A stretch of 64,000 bases of DNA. Origin: Methylophilus sp. Lineage in GTDB: Bacteria; Pseudomonadota; Gammaproteobacteria; Burkholderiales; Methylophilaceae. Within the stretch, counting starts at the first letter, position 1, and each line of letters begins with the position of its first letter. The stretch lies in assembly GCA_030696695.1 (NCBI GenBank), contig JAUYRP010000031.1, forward strand, positions 1-64,000. Direction: 5' to 3'. The notes below the pieces were generated by a model, which saw only the letters and a list, made by a program, of their open reading frames with translations, had not been told where the DNA came from and ran no database searches. Position numbers and translations under genes: made by a program. Of the stretch, positions 19,546-28,483 are shown piece by piece.

Positions 19546-19592
19546 GTAACTCAAATGTAATGGCGGGGAAAAATTTGTAAATGATTTGTAAA
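19546..19592 (-). promoter_or_regulatory. Tandem 11-bp direct repeats, CreB-like operator candidate
   Basis: On the minus strand TTTAC-AAATCA-TTTAC lies at 19577-19592 and ATTAC-ATTTGA-GTTAC at 19546-19561. Both pairs have the same six-base spacing as a cre-tag, which is the spacing bound by OmpR-family dimers. They differ from TTCAC at one or more positions per half-site, so binding by CreB is only inferred. Confidence 0.4.
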
Positions 19593-19646
19593 GCATCGAT
19601 AAATCAATGGAATAGCTAGACTTGAACATGAATTGCTGTAAGAGTG

Positions 19647-19681
19647 AAGGCTATGTCACACCGCTAGAGTGACATAGCCTT
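19647..19681 (-). terminator. Hairpin downstream of dnaJ
   Basis: Perfect 13-bp inverted repeat AAGGCTATGTCAC / GTGACATAGCCTT with a nine-base loop, starting 10 bp after the dnaJ stop. The T-tract after it on the minus strand is poor, so it may be a factor-assisted terminator. Confidence 0.6.
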
Positions 19682-19691
19682 AGGAGAGTTG

Positions 19692-20825
19692 CTAGCTAAA
19701 AAAGTCTTTAGCTTTGTCTACCCAACTTTTGTTTTTTGGGCTGTGTTTTCCTGCATCGGCCTGGGTACTAGAATCAAACTCTTTCAATAGTTTTTTCTGG
19801 TGCTCTGTGAGTTTAACTGGTGTTTCAACCACCACATGCACCATTAAATCACCGTGTTCACTAGCCCTTAGCGGTTTAATGCCTTTGCTTCGCAATCTGA
19901 ACACTGCGCCTGTCTGTGTTTCAGCTGGGATTTTCATTTTGGCTGAACCACCCAATGTAGGTACTTCAATCTCTCCGCCTAGTGCTGCCGTGGTGAAACT
20001 GATGGGCATTTCGCAATGTAAATTACCCCCATCACGTTGGAACATTTCATGTGGCTTGATATGAATCACCACATATAGATCGCCTGTAGGTCCACCATTG
20101 ACGCCTGCTTCGCCTTCACCACTTAAGCGAATACGGTCGCCTTCATCCACCCCAGCTGGGATTTTGACGGATAATGTTTTGTTTTGCTTAATACGGCCTG
20201 CACCATGACATGTGCCGCATTTGTCTTCATCTTTAATGATTTTTCCCGTGCCATGACACTTAGGGCATGTCTGTTGTACCGAGAAAAATCCTTGCTGCAT
20301 GCGCACTTGGCCGTGCCCATTACATGTTGTGCATGTAATGGGCGATTTTCCTTTTTTAGCGCCAGTGCCTTCACAGGTTTCACATGCTGCTTGTACCGGG
20401 ATGCGGATTTTAGTCTCTGTGCCGCGCGCCGCATCTTCTAATGAAATTTCCATGTTGTAGCGCAAATCAGCACCACGATAGACATTGGAGCGCTGACCAC
20501 CACGGCCGCCACCGCCAAAAATATCACCAAAGATATCACCGAATGCATCGCTAAATCCACCAAAGCCAGCGCCTGCACCTGCGCCCATGCTTGGATCTAC
20601 GCCTGCATGGCCATACTGGTCATAAGCAGCGCGCTTTTGATCGTCCGAAAGCATTTCATAAGCTTCTTTTGCTTCTTTAAACTGCTCTTCTGCTTTTGGA
20701 TTGTCTGGATTACGGTCAGGGTGATACTTCATCGCCAGCTTGCGATAAGCTTTTTTAATCTCGTCCTCAGATGCGTCTTTGTTAACGCCTAGTACTTCGT
20801 AATAGTCTTTTTTTGCTGCAGCCAT
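19692..20825 (-). CDS. dnaJ: Chaperone protein DnaJ
   Basis: A 377-residue type I Hsp40: J domain (residues about 4-70, with HPD in [10 protein letters not shown]), Gly/Phe-rich linker, four CxxCxGxG zinc repeats ([32 protein letters not shown] at about 145-215) and the C-terminal substrate domains. Stimulates DnaK ATP hydrolysis and delivers substrates. Follows dnaK with a terminator-like hairpin between them. Confidence 0.97.
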   Translation of the reverse strand: MAAAKKDYYEVLGVNKDASEDEIKKAYRKLAMKYHPDRNPDNPKAEEQFKEAKEAYEMLSDDQKRAAYDQYGHAGVDPSMGAGAGAGFGGFSDAFGDIFGDIFGGGGRGGQRSNVYRGADLRYNMEISLEDAARGTETKIRIPVQAACETCEGTGAKKGKSPITCTTCNGHGQVRMQQGFFSVQQTCPKCHGTGKIIKDEDKCGTCHGAGRIKQNKTLSVKIPAGVDEGDRIRLSGEGEAGVNGGPTGDLYVVIHIKPHEMFQRDGGNLHCEMPISFTTAALGGEIEVPTLGGSAKMKIPAETQTGAVFRLRSKGIKPLRASEHGDLMVHVVVETPVKLTEHQKKLLKEFDSSTQADAGKHSPKNKSWVDKAKDFFS

Positions 20826-20900
20826 AATGTGTTCACCATAGAGTGACTTTAGTTGTTTTTAAAGTACTCATTCAATAATTAAATTCAGCCCTTTTAACCG

Positions 20901-20952
20901 CAAAAACACAGGGGCAGAAATCATACGTTTTCTGCGACCTGTGCTTTTTAGG
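20901..20952 (-). terminator. Terminator-like hairpin between dnaK and dnaJ
   Basis: Imperfect stem GCACAGGTCGCAGAAA / TTTCTGCCCCTGTG read on the minus strand, followed by TTTTT. It probably ends much of the dnaK transcript and lowers dnaJ expression relative to dnaK. Confidence 0.7.
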
Positions 20953-20962
20953 GCAATGTAAC

Positions 20963-22879
20963 TTAGTCTTTTTTTACTTCTTCAAACTCGGCATCTACCA
21001 CGTCACCGTCCACAGTTTTTTCACCTTGTGGTTGCGCGCTTTCAGTATTGGCTTGTGCTTGTTGCTCAGCGTATACTTTTTCGCCTAATTTTTGAGAAGC
21101 TTCCATCAACGCGTTGGTTTTGGCTTCAATCGTTTCTTTGTCGCCCTCTTTCATCACATCTTCTACATCTTTAATCGCAGCTTCGATCTTGGCTTTTTCA
21201 TCCGCATCTAATTTGTCGCCATGCTCAGCCAGCGATTTTTTCACGCTGTGCACCATACCATCCGCTGCATTACGTGCGTCTACCACTTCGCGCAATTTGC
21301 GGTCTTCATCTGCATATTTTGCTGCGTCTTCTTCCATCTTCTGAATTTCTTCTTCAGATAAGCCAGAGTTAGCTTTAATGGTGATTTTATTTTCTTTACC
21401 AGTCGCTTTATCTTTGGCAGACACATGCAAAATACCATTCGCGTCAATGTCAAAGGTTACTTCAATTTGCGGCATACCACGTGGTGCTGGTGGAATATCG
21501 CTCAGGTTAAATTGACCGAGTGATTTGTTACCAGCAGCCATTTCGCGTTCACCTTGCAACACTTGAATGGTCACAGCATTTTGGTTGTCTTCTGCAGTTG
21601 AAAATACTTGTGATGCCTTAGTTGGAATCGTTGTATTTTTCTTGATGAGTTTCGTCATCACGCCACCCAATGTCTCAATACCCAAAGACAATGGCGTTAC
21701 GTCCAACAACAACACGTCTTTCACATCACCTTGCAATACACCACCTTGAATCGCAGCACCAACGGCCACAGCTTCATCTGGATTCACGTCTTTACGTGGC
21801 TCTTTACCGAAAATCTCTTTTACTTTCTCTTGTACTTTTGGCATACGGCTTTGACCACCTACCAAAATCACATCGGTGATGTCATCAATCGATACGCCCG
21901 CATCTTTGATCGCAGTTTTGCAAGGTGCAATCGTACGTTCAATCAAGTCTTCTACTAAAGACTCTAATTTTGTACGAGTGATTTTCACCACTAAGTGTTT
22001 AGGACCTGTCGCATCCGCGGTAATGTAAGGCAAGTTCACTTCGGTTTGTTGTGCACCTGATAACTCGATTTTGGCTTTTTCAGCCGCTTCTTTTAAGCGT
22101 TGTTTCGCCAACAAATCGTTACGTAAATCTAAGCCATTTTCTTTTTTGAACTCGTCTGCCAAGAAATCAATGATACGGTTATCAAAGTCTTCACCACCTA
22201 AGAACGTATCACCGTTGGTAGAAAGCACTTCAAATTGGTGCTCGCCATCAATAGTTGAGATCTCGATGATCGATACGTCGAATGTACCACCACCCAAGTC
22301 GTATACCGCAATTTTGCGGTCACCTTCTTGTTTATCTAAACCAAAGGCTAGCGCAGCTGCCGTTGGTTCGTTAATGATACGTTTCACTTCTAAACCAGCG
22401 ATGCGACCAGCATCTTTTGTGGCTTGACGTTGACTATCGTTAAAATAAGCAGGCACTGTAATCACGGCCTCGGTCACTTCTTCGCCTAAGTAGTCTTCTG
22501 CCGTTTTTTTCATTTTGCGCAATACTTCTGCAGAGATTTGAGGCGGCGCCATTTTTTGACCACGCACTTCTACCCATGCATCGCCGTTGTCAGCTTTTGC
22601 GATGGTGTAAGGCATTAAGCCAATGTCTTTTTGCACTTCTTTTTCTTCAAAACGGCGGCCGATCAAACGTTTCACTGCAAAGAGTGTGTTTTTAGGGTTA
22701 GTCACCGCTTGGCGTTTAGCTGGAGCACCAGTTAAAATCTCGCCGTCTTCTTGATAAGCAATGATAGAGGGCGTTGTGCGTGCGCCTTCTGCGTTTTCAA
22801 TCACGCGTGGTTTGCCGCCTTCCATTACAGCCACACATGAGTTTGTTGTACCTAAGTCAATACCAATAATTTTTGCCAT
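20963..22879 (-). CDS. dnaK: Chaperone protein DnaK (Hsp70)
   Basis: A 638-residue Hsp70. [18 protein letters not shown] at the N-terminus, the [17 protein letters not shown] phosphate-binding motif, [13 protein letters not shown], substrate domain with [16 protein letters not shown], and an acidic EEV-type C-terminus ending FEEVKKD. Folds and protects proteins together with DnaJ and GrpE. A sigma-32-like promoter lies in the grpE-dnaK gap. Confidence 0.98.
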   Translation of the reverse strand: MAKIIGIDLGTTNSCVAVMEGGKPRVIENAEGARTTPSIIAYQEDGEILTGAPAKRQAVTNPKNTLFAVKRLIGRRFEEKEVQKDIGLMPYTIAKADNGDAWVEVRGQKMAPPQISAEVLRKMKKTAEDYLGEEVTEAVITVPAYFNDSQRQATKDAGRIAGLEVKRIINEPTAAALAFGLDKQEGDRKIAVYDLGGGTFDVSIIEISTIDGEHQFEVLSTNGDTFLGGEDFDNRIIDFLADEFKKENGLDLRNDLLAKQRLKEAAEKAKIELSGAQQTEVNLPYITADATGPKHLVVKITRTKLESLVEDLIERTIAPCKTAIKDAGVSIDDITDVILVGGQSRMPKVQEKVKEIFGKEPRKDVNPDEAVAVGAAIQGGVLQGDVKDVLLLDVTPLSLGIETLGGVMTKLIKKNTTIPTKASQVFSTAEDNQNAVTIQVLQGEREMAAGNKSLGQFNLSDIPPAPRGMPQIEVTFDIDANGILHVSAKDKATGKENKITIKANSGLSEEEIQKMEEDAAKYADEDRKLREVVDARNAADGMVHSVKKSLAEHGDKLDADEKAKIEAAIKDVEDVMKEGDKETIEAKTNALMEASQKLGEKVYAEQQAQANTESAQPQGEKTVDGDVVDAEFEEVKKD

Positions 22880-22927
22880 ATTCTATGTCCTTCAATCCTT
22901 AAATTAATCTTTGCAATCCGATAGTCT

Positions 22928-22957
22928 AATAATTGGGCCGATCACTTTTATTTCAAG
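22928..22957 (-). promoter_or_regulatory. Sigma-32-type heat-shock promoter upstream of dnaK
   Basis: On the minus strand CTTGAA is followed 14 bases later by CCCAATTA, close to the sigma-32 consensus CTTGAA / CCCCATnT. It lies 49-78 bp upstream of the dnaK start, so dnaK has a promoter in addition to the one in front of grpE. Confidence 0.55.
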
Positions 22958-22977
22958 CCCTTAATTAAAAAAGGGTT

Positions 22978-23502
22978 TTATTTTGCTTTCGCTACCATCA
23001 CCAATGCGGGGCGTAACACACGCTCATTCAGCGTATAACCCTTTTGTAGAACGCTGACTACGGTGTTGGGCTCTAAGTCCGAATCCACAGCACTAATCGC
23101 TTGGTGCTTGTTTGGGTCGAATTTTTCATTCGCCGGGTTGATTTCAGCAATATTGAATTTCTCAAAGACGCTCAATAATTGTTTGGCGGTTAAATCCACA
23201 CCGTTTTTGTAACTTGTAACGTCGGTATTATCAATCGCTAGGGCCGCATCTAAGCTGTCTTTTACCGCAAGCAATTCGCTGCTGAATTTTTCGAGTGCAA
23301 ATTTACGGGCTTTATCAATGTCATCGCTTGCACGGCGTCGAATGTTCTCGCCCTCTGCTTTAACATAGAGCACTTGCGCTTTTGCTTCTTCTAGCGCTTT
23401 CTCAAGTGCGGCAATTTTTTCTTCTGGATTAGGCGCTTGTTCAGTAGTCGTTTGCACTTCAGTTTCGGCAATATTCTCTGGCGTTGTTTGATCTTCTTGC
23501 AT
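22978..23502 (-). CDS. grpE: Nucleotide exchange factor GrpE
   Basis: A 174-residue GrpE: a charged, glutamine-rich N-terminal tail, long coiled-coil (about 30-95, [29 protein letters not shown]), then the beta domain with [12 protein letters not shown] and [17 protein letters not shown]. Releases ADP from DnaK. The ORF track begins at a TTG four codons earlier; that TTG overlaps a GGGGA Shine-Dalgarno placed for the ATG at 23502, so I use the ATG. Confidence 0.96.
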   Translation of the reverse strand: MQEDQTTPENIAETEVQTTTEQAPNPEEKIAALEKALEEAKAQVLYVKAEGENIRRRASDDIDKARKFALEKFSSELLAVKDSLDAALAIDNTDVTSYKNGVDLTAKQLLSVFEKFNIAEINPANEKFDPNKHQAISAVDSDLEPNTVVSVLQKGYTLNERVLRPALVMVAKAK

Positions 23503-23534
23503 GTGGTTCCCCAAATATTAATAACACTTTTTTA

Positions 23535-23562
23535 AAGTGGGGTTATTCGGGCATGTTTCAAG
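23535..23562 (-). promoter_or_regulatory. Sigma-32-type heat-shock promoter upstream of grpE
   Basis: Minus-strand CTTGAA, 14-base spacer, CCCCACTT: a very good match to the sigma-32 consensus. It lies 33 to 60 bp upstream of the grpE ATG. No CIRCE element (TTAGCACTC-N9-GAGTGCTAA) was seen here, although hrcA is present at 46-47 kb. Confidence 0.7.
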
Positions 23563-23579
23563 CCTAGATGAGATTTTTT

Positions 23580-24557
23580 TTAAGGTGCGCGCTCAATGAG
23601 TTGTTGATAAGCATTGAATACCTCATCAGTCGTTGGTACTTCATGCTGATTGCCAAGATTGATTGCTGGAGCAAAAGCTCCTGCCAAGACGCCCGTGAGT
23701 GCAGGGTCGGTATCGGTGTAGATGGCAATCGTAGGTATGCTGAGCGCAACCGCCAAATGTGACAATCCGGTATCCACACCAATGGCTACACGTGCTTGAG
23801 CAATGATGGTTGCCAACTGACCAATATTGAGTTTGGGCAATACAATGGCATGGGATAATTGTGACTGAATCTGCTCTGCACGCTGCTTTTCCGCTTGGCT
23901 AGCCCAGGGTAATACTAATGCAGTCGCTTCCGCTTCTAGTTGTTTGCCAAGGGTAATCCAGCACTCCGTTGGCCACAATTTGCTGTCGCGGCTAGTGCCA
24001 TGCAAGCCAATCACAAACGATTTAGGCAGAGGCATGCTCACCGGGAATTGAGTCGTATGCGCTTGAATGCCATAGTCTGGGTGATGGGTAGGCACTGTAT
24101 AGCCTAATGCTTGTGCAACTAGGGTACGGTTGCGTGTCACGGCATGTTGTTGGTAGCTAATTGCGTAAGTGTGCTGATAGGCGCGACTTGCCAATGGCTC
24201 CCGAATGGAATGCTGATCATAACCATGCTTGGCTCCATGTGCCATACGTGAAATGAGGGCGCTTTTGATTAAGCCTTGGGTATCAATCACCGCATCGTAA
24301 TGGGTATCCAACGATTGTTTAAATGCTCTAATTTCTTGCCAAGTATTGCAACGCAATAGTTGTTTACGCCAGCGTCTCACCGCAACTTTTTTTACGTTGT
24401 GTATGCTTGGATGTAATGCAGGTATATCTGCAAAGCTTTCTTCGACTATCCAGTCAATCTTCGCATCGGGATAGTGTTGCAATAGGTCATTGACCACAGG
24501 TAAGTTGTGAATAACATCGCCGAGGGATGAGGTTTTCACCAGCAAAATACGTTTCAT
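23580..24557 (-). CDS. waaC: LPS heptosyltransferase I
   Basis: A GT9-family enzyme of about 325 residues that adds the first L-glycero-D-manno-heptose to Kdo of the LPS inner core at the cytoplasmic face of the inner membrane. Seen: MKRILLVKTSSLGDVIHNLPVV opening, the ADP-heptose site near GLHGTSRDSKLWP, and the C-terminal GVDTGLSHLAVALSIPTIAIY. The ORF track starts 15 codons earlier; MKRILLVK at 24557 is the canonical start. Divergent from waaG. Confidence 0.94.
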   Translation of the reverse strand: MKRILLVKTSSLGDVIHNLPVVNDLLQHYPDAKIDWIVEESFADIPALHPSIHNVKKVAVRRWRKQLLRCNTWQEIRAFKQSLDTHYDAVIDTQGLIKSALISRMAHGAKHGYDQHSIREPLASRAYQHTYAISYQQHAVTRNRTLVAQALGYTVPTHHPDYGIQAHTTQFPVSMPLPKSFVIGLHGTSRDSKLWPTECWITLGKQLEAEATALVLPWASQAEKQRAEQIQSQLSHAIVLPKLNIGQLATIIAQARVAIGVDTGLSHLAVALSIPTIAIYTDTDPALTGVLAGAFAPAINLGNQHEVPTTDEVFNAYQQLIERAP

Positions 24558-24749
24558 GGCGATATTTTCGCATACAATTCTCTCAGTACCATCAAAATCC
24601 ATTTTTTGTCTGCTTGCTACGTCACAGGCTAATAGATCGCTTGATGTAGCCCGTGTACGTTCCAGTTTCTACGAGCTGTTCGCCTTGCAGGGCATTGAAA
24701 AACGCTGTATTTTGCAAGGCATGCATCTAAGTTTTATGAGAGTTACGTA

Positions 24750-25892
24750 TTGAAATTTGCATTGATCATTTTTAAGTATTTCCCCTACGGTGGCATGCAG
24801 CGCGATATGTTACGCACTGCCAATGAGCTGTTAAAACGTGGGCATCAAGTAGATATATTCACACTGAGTTGGCAGGGTGAGTCGCCTACAGGTATGCAGG
24901 TGCACGTGTTGCCACAAACAGGTTGGTTTAATTTTCAGCGCTATCAAAAATTTATAGAAGCGACTTTTGCCATGATTAAAGCTGAGCAATTTGACTTTAT
25001 CTTTGGCTACAACCGCATGGCTGGCTTAGATGCACATTTTGCAGCGGACCCTTGTTTTATTGAGCGTGCGCATCAGCAACGCAATTGGTTGTACCGATTA
25101 ACACCACGCTACCGTTGGTTTGCCAAATGTGAGCATGATGTATTTGCTAAAGAACTTAACACTGCCATATTGGCAGTGTCATTGACTGAGAAACCGCACT
25201 TTCAAAAATGGTATGGCACGCAAAGTGAGCGCTTTCATTTTATTCCCCCATTTTTATCGCCAGAGCGTTTTGTGTTGGAAGATAAAGCAGCCACGCGTAG
25301 ACATTTGCGCGATGCTTTTGGCTTTGCACAAAATGATTTCGTCTATTTGCTCACAGGTTCTGGTTTTGCTATGAAAGGTTTGGACCGTGCTATTTTGGCG
25401 ATGGCGGCGTTGCCAAGTGAATTACTGCAACACACTAAGCTGGTAGCCGTGGGGCAAGATAATCCAAAGCAGTTCCAAGCCATGGTCAATCAACTCCGTT
25501 TGCAAAACCATGTGATTATTTCAAAAGGCCGTGCAGATATTCCTTTGTTGATGCAAGGTGCAGATGTGTGCGTGCATCCTGCCTATCGCGAAAATACAGG
25601 ATTGGTGATTTTGGAAGGCATGGCCTGCGGTGCGCCAATGCTGGTGACAGAGAGTTGTGGTTATGCACACCATGTGGCAGAGGCAGAAGCGGGATTGGTC
25701 AATCCGCTGCCATTTCAGCAAACAGCATTTAATCAACAATGGTTGCAGATGCGTAGTGCATCTGAAAGCCAACGCCAAGCGTGGGCAAGCAATGGTTTAA
25801 GCCACACCCGTCATATTATGCTGGCAAATGATGGCAGTGCAGAAGCCAGTATCCTGATTGACTTGGCTAGACGCAAGATGGAGAAAGCATGA
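24750..25892 (+). CDS. waaG: LPS core glucosyltransferase WaaG (GT4)
   Basis: A 380-residue GT-B glycosyltransferase of family GT4. The opening KFALIIFKYFPYGGMQRDMLR and NRMAGLDAHFAADPCF are characteristic of WaaG, which adds the first hexose to heptose II of the core. The donor site EX7E-like region is ENTGLVILEGMACGAPMLV. Start codon is TTG. Overlaps waaP by four bases, matching the waaG-waaP order of Pseudomonas. Confidence 0.9.
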   Translation: MKFALIIFKYFPYGGMQRDMLRTANELLKRGHQVDIFTLSWQGESPTGMQVHVLPQTGWFNFQRYQKFIEATFAMIKAEQFDFIFGYNRMAGLDAHFAADPCFIERAHQQRNWLYRLTPRYRWFAKCEHDVFAKELNTAILAVSLTEKPHFQKWYGTQSERFHFIPPFLSPERFVLEDKAATRRHLRDAFGFAQNDFVYLLTGSGFAMKGLDRAILAMAALPSELLQHTKLVAVGQDNPKQFQAMVNQLRLQNHVIISKGRADIPLLMQGADVCVHPAYRENTGLVILEGMACGAPMLVTESCGYAHHVAEAEAGLVNPLPFQQTAFNQQWLQMRSASESQRQAWASNGLSHTRHIMLANDGSAEASILIDLARRKMEKA

Positions 25893-26707
25893 GCAAGCTA
25901 TTGCATATCCCAGATGCGATTAAGCAGCAGCTCGCAGGCAAGAATCACTTTCAATCTATCATGCAACTACATGGAAAACCATTCAGGGATGTGGCTGGTC
26001 GTAAAACGATACAAGTACAATTAGGAGGTCAGCCCTACTTTGTTAAACAGCATTTTGGTGTGGGTTGGGGCGAGATATTAAAAAATATATTGAGCTTAAA
26101 AAAGCCGATACTAGGCGCGCTGACAGAGGTGACTGCGATACAACAGCTGGTGTCATTAGGTATCCCAACCACACCATTGGTGGCTTACGGACAGCAAGGC
26201 TGGAATCCAGCCAGTTTGCAATCGTTTGTGATGACAGAAGACTTGGGTGATATTGTCTCGCTAGAGGATTTATGTGCAGATTGGAAAATTACGCCGCCCG
26301 ACGAGACGTTTAAGCAAACGTTGATTATCGCAGTCGCGCAATTGGCGGCAAAATTGCATCAAGCTGGCTTATGTCATCGTGACTTTTATCTTTGTCATTT
26401 CGTCATGAAACAGGCGGAACTCAAGCAAGGTGTGATTCAACTGTATCTCATCGATTTACACCGCATGCTGCAGAACCAAGCAAGCACAGGTCAAGCTGTC
26501 ATGAAAGATATTGCTGGGTTGTATTTTTCAGCGATGGACTGTGGGTTGAACGAGGTGGATATGGCATTGTTTAAAACGCATTACTTACCGCAAAACGAAA
26601 CCTTTTGGCAGCAGGTTTGCTTGCGAGCTCATCAATTGCATGCAAAATTCAATAGTGCAAAATTTCAAAAACGCTTAGCAGCCGAAAAGTCCGCAATACG
26701 TGAGTAA
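25889..26707 (+). CDS. waaP: LPS core heptose(I) kinase WaaP/RfaP
   Basis: A 272-residue protein-kinase-fold enzyme that phosphorylates inner-core heptose. Seen: nucleotide-binding Lys in QPYFVKQHFG, WGEILKNILSLKKPILGA, the catalytic loop CHRDFYLCHFVM and the metal loop YLIDLHRM (DLH in place of DFG, normal for WaaP). Overlaps waaG by four bases and converges on lpxL with a 4-bp gap. Confidence 0.92.
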   Translation: MSKLLHIPDAIKQQLAGKNHFQSIMQLHGKPFRDVAGRKTIQVQLGGQPYFVKQHFGVGWGEILKNILSLKKPILGALTEVTAIQQLVSLGIPTTPLVAYGQQGWNPASLQSFVMTEDLGDIVSLEDLCADWKITPPDETFKQTLIIAVAQLAAKLHQAGLCHRDFYLCHFVMKQAELKQGVIQLYLIDLHRMLQNQASTGQAVMKDIAGLYFSAMDCGLNEVDMALFKTHYLPQNETFWQQVCLRAHQLHAKFNSAKFQKRLAAEKSAIRE

Positions 26708-26711
26708 TCTG

Positions 26712-27563
26712 TTAATCAGTCGGCGCATCCAACTTTTGCATGGCATGCCGTCTCATTTTGTAGCGGTTGTACTGCCATAAATATTGCTCAGGTTTTTGAG
26801 CAATTTGTTTTTCTATTGCTTGATTAAGTAAGGCCGCAGTGGCAATAGAATCCACTTTAGTGAGATGTAAGGCATAGCCTAATCCGTCCGCTAAACGCTC
26901 ACCAAATGCCATCATCACTGTAGCCCCTGTTTTCACTGCCAGTTTGCTCGCCAATGTCATGGTGTATGCTGGCTTGCCAAAAAATGGCGCCCATTCGCCT
27001 TCACCCTCTGCAGGGATCTGGTCAGGTAAAATGCCAATGGCTTCGCCACGTTTAAGTGCATGCATGAGTTTGCGTACCCCTGCAGTATTGGCTTCTGCCA
27101 GTGTAACGCCAGAGCGAGCACGACCAGTATCCATCATATTTTGTAGCCATTTTATTTTGGAAGGCCGATACATGACTGTAACTGGGTGTAGTGAGCCGTA
27201 ATAAATAGAAGTGATTTCAAAGCAACCCATGTGAGGTGTTAGGAAAATCACCCCTTTTTTTGCCTCAAGTGCCGCGTTCACCTGTTCCCACCCATACACT
27301 TGTTTCACTTGCTGTAACAGCACTTCGTGGTTTTGTTGCCAAATAGCTAGCGTTTCGATGAGTGACTTTCCGCTCTCTTCAGCGTTGGCGCGCAACATTG
27401 CTTCTAGATTAGTTTGGGCCAAGTTGCTTTGTAAAAGATTGCGACGCTGAATGGCGGCGCTACTGGATGAAATCCAAAATAAAATGCGTCCCAAACATGC
27501 GCCAAGCCAATGCAGTGTGGGGAGCGATAGACGTGCTAACAGTCGAGAGATTAAAGGCAACAT
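26712..27563 (-). CDS. Lipid A acyltransferase (LpxL/HtrB family)
   Basis: A 283-residue LpxL/LpxM-family acyltransferase that adds a secondary acyl chain to lipid A precursors. N-terminal hydrophobic anchor (about 5-35), the active-site motif LTPHMGCFE (HX4E, replacing the HX4D of E. coli LpxL) near residue 110, and the MYRPSK and GVKTG/ILPDQ-type segments. Which acyl position is used cannot be read from sequence. Encoded opposite to the surrounding LPS kinases. Confidence 0.88.
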   Translation of the reverse strand: MLPLISRLLARLSLPTLHWLGACLGRILFWISSSSAAIQRRNLLQSNLAQTNLEAMLRANAEESGKSLIETLAIWQQNHEVLLQQVKQVYGWEQVNAALEAKKGVIFLTPHMGCFEITSIYYGSLHPVTVMYRPSKIKWLQNMMDTGRARSGVTLAEANTAGVRKLMHALKRGEAIGILPDQIPAEGEGEWAPFFGKPAYTMTLASKLAVKTGATVMMAFGERLADGLGYALHLTKVDSIATAALLNQAIEKQIAQKPEQYLWQYNRYKMRRHAMQKLDAPTD

Positions 27564-27670
27564 AGAATTTATATTTTTTATCTGTAAGTCGAATTGTTAG
27601 CGTGCAATTTGATTGTGTGTTTGCAAAGCCTGCTAAAATCAAACCTCAAATTTGTTTCAGGATGATTTTT

Positions 27671-28426
27671 TTGAATAGCTATATATTACCAGACTACGCA
27701 GACCTGCTTAGGTTACACCAGTTGGACAACTTTAAGCAATTATGGGATCGTCCTGTGGACTGGTTTGAAGCGCCTAATTATCGTCGCGGTGGATGGAGCG
27801 GGGTAGCTAGAATAAACCTCACAATGAATGACAAGGATCATTGGCTTTTTATCAAAAAGCAAGAGAATCATGGCAGATGGGGTTTGACCTCATTTCCAAA
27901 AAAAGAGCCAACATTTAGACGAGAGTTTGATAACTTACAGTATCTAAAAAGCAAGCAGTTTTCCGCGCCTAAGGTAGTGTTTTATGGAGAACAGTTAGTA
28001 GATGGAAAGCTGTGTGCAATACTTATTACAGAAGAGCTAACCGGCTATAGCCCTTTAAATCAGATATCTGAGCAATTCACACAAATGGGTAAATCACAAA
28101 AAAATGAATTGCTAAAAAATGTTGCTTTAGCTTTACGAAACTTTCATCAACTCAATCGGATGCATCGCGCGCTATATCCTAAACATATATTTGTGGCGGA
28201 CTTACATACCACACCAAAAACTGCACTAATCGATTTTGAAAAAACAAGATTCAGTCCATTCTTTTGGTATAACGCGTACTTTGATTTAGCTGCATTCAAT
28301 CGTCATGTGGAGGGCTGGAGTAAGTCACAAAAGATGTTTTTGTTTAAGCAATATTTTAAATTAGGCCGGTTAACATGGCTGACTAAGGTGTTTTACAAAT
28401 GCATTATGTTGAGATCAACGCGATAA
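27671..28426 (+). CDS. InaA/WaaP-like LPS kinase family protein
   Basis: A kinase-fold protein of about 251 residues in the InaA/lipopolysaccharide-kinase superfamily: WLFIKKQ (nucleotide Lys), a Glu-bearing helix, HRALYPKHIFV in the catalytic loop and TALIDFEKTR in the metal loop. The catalytic Asp of HRD is Ala, as is common in the InaA branch (typically HGCLYPKHIF). I chose the TTG at 27671 because AGGA precedes it by eight bases; the track GTG at 27602 would crowd the divergent lpxL promoter. Probably acts on LPS core, from context. Confidence 0.75.
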   Translation: MNSYILPDYADLLRLHQLDNFKQLWDRPVDWFEAPNYRRGGWSGVARINLTMNDKDHWLFIKKQENHGRWGLTSFPKKEPTFRREFDNLQYLKSKQFSAPKVVFYGEQLVDGKLCAILITEELTGYSPLNQISEQFTQMGKSQKNELLKNVALALRNFHQLNRMHRALYPKHIFVADLHTTPKTALIDFEKTRFSPFFWYNAYFDLAAFNRHVEGWSKSQKMFLFKQYFKLGRLTWLTKVFYKCIMLRSTR

Positions 28427-28468
28427 GTACTAAACAACAAGTTGTTAGATTTGCCTTTTGCGTTTAAT

Positions 28469-28480
28469 GGGGGGGGTGAT
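28469..28480 (+). promoter_or_regulatory. Unusual poly-G ribosome binding site
   Basis: Eight consecutive G residues followed by TGAT. GGGGGGTGAT matches AGGAGGTGAT at eight of ten positions and sits seven bases before a TTG start. This decides the start of the glycosyltransferase gene. Confidence 0.6.
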
Positions 28481-28483
28481 AAA

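Noticed and set aside
23515-23579. CIRCE operator upstream of grpE
   Set aside because: No TTAGCACTC / GAGTGCTAA inverted repeat; the signal present is sigma-32-like.
24556-24753. 65-codon plus-strand ORF between waaC and waaG
   Set aside because: It overlaps the start of waaG and fills the divergent promoter region; composition is not protein-like.
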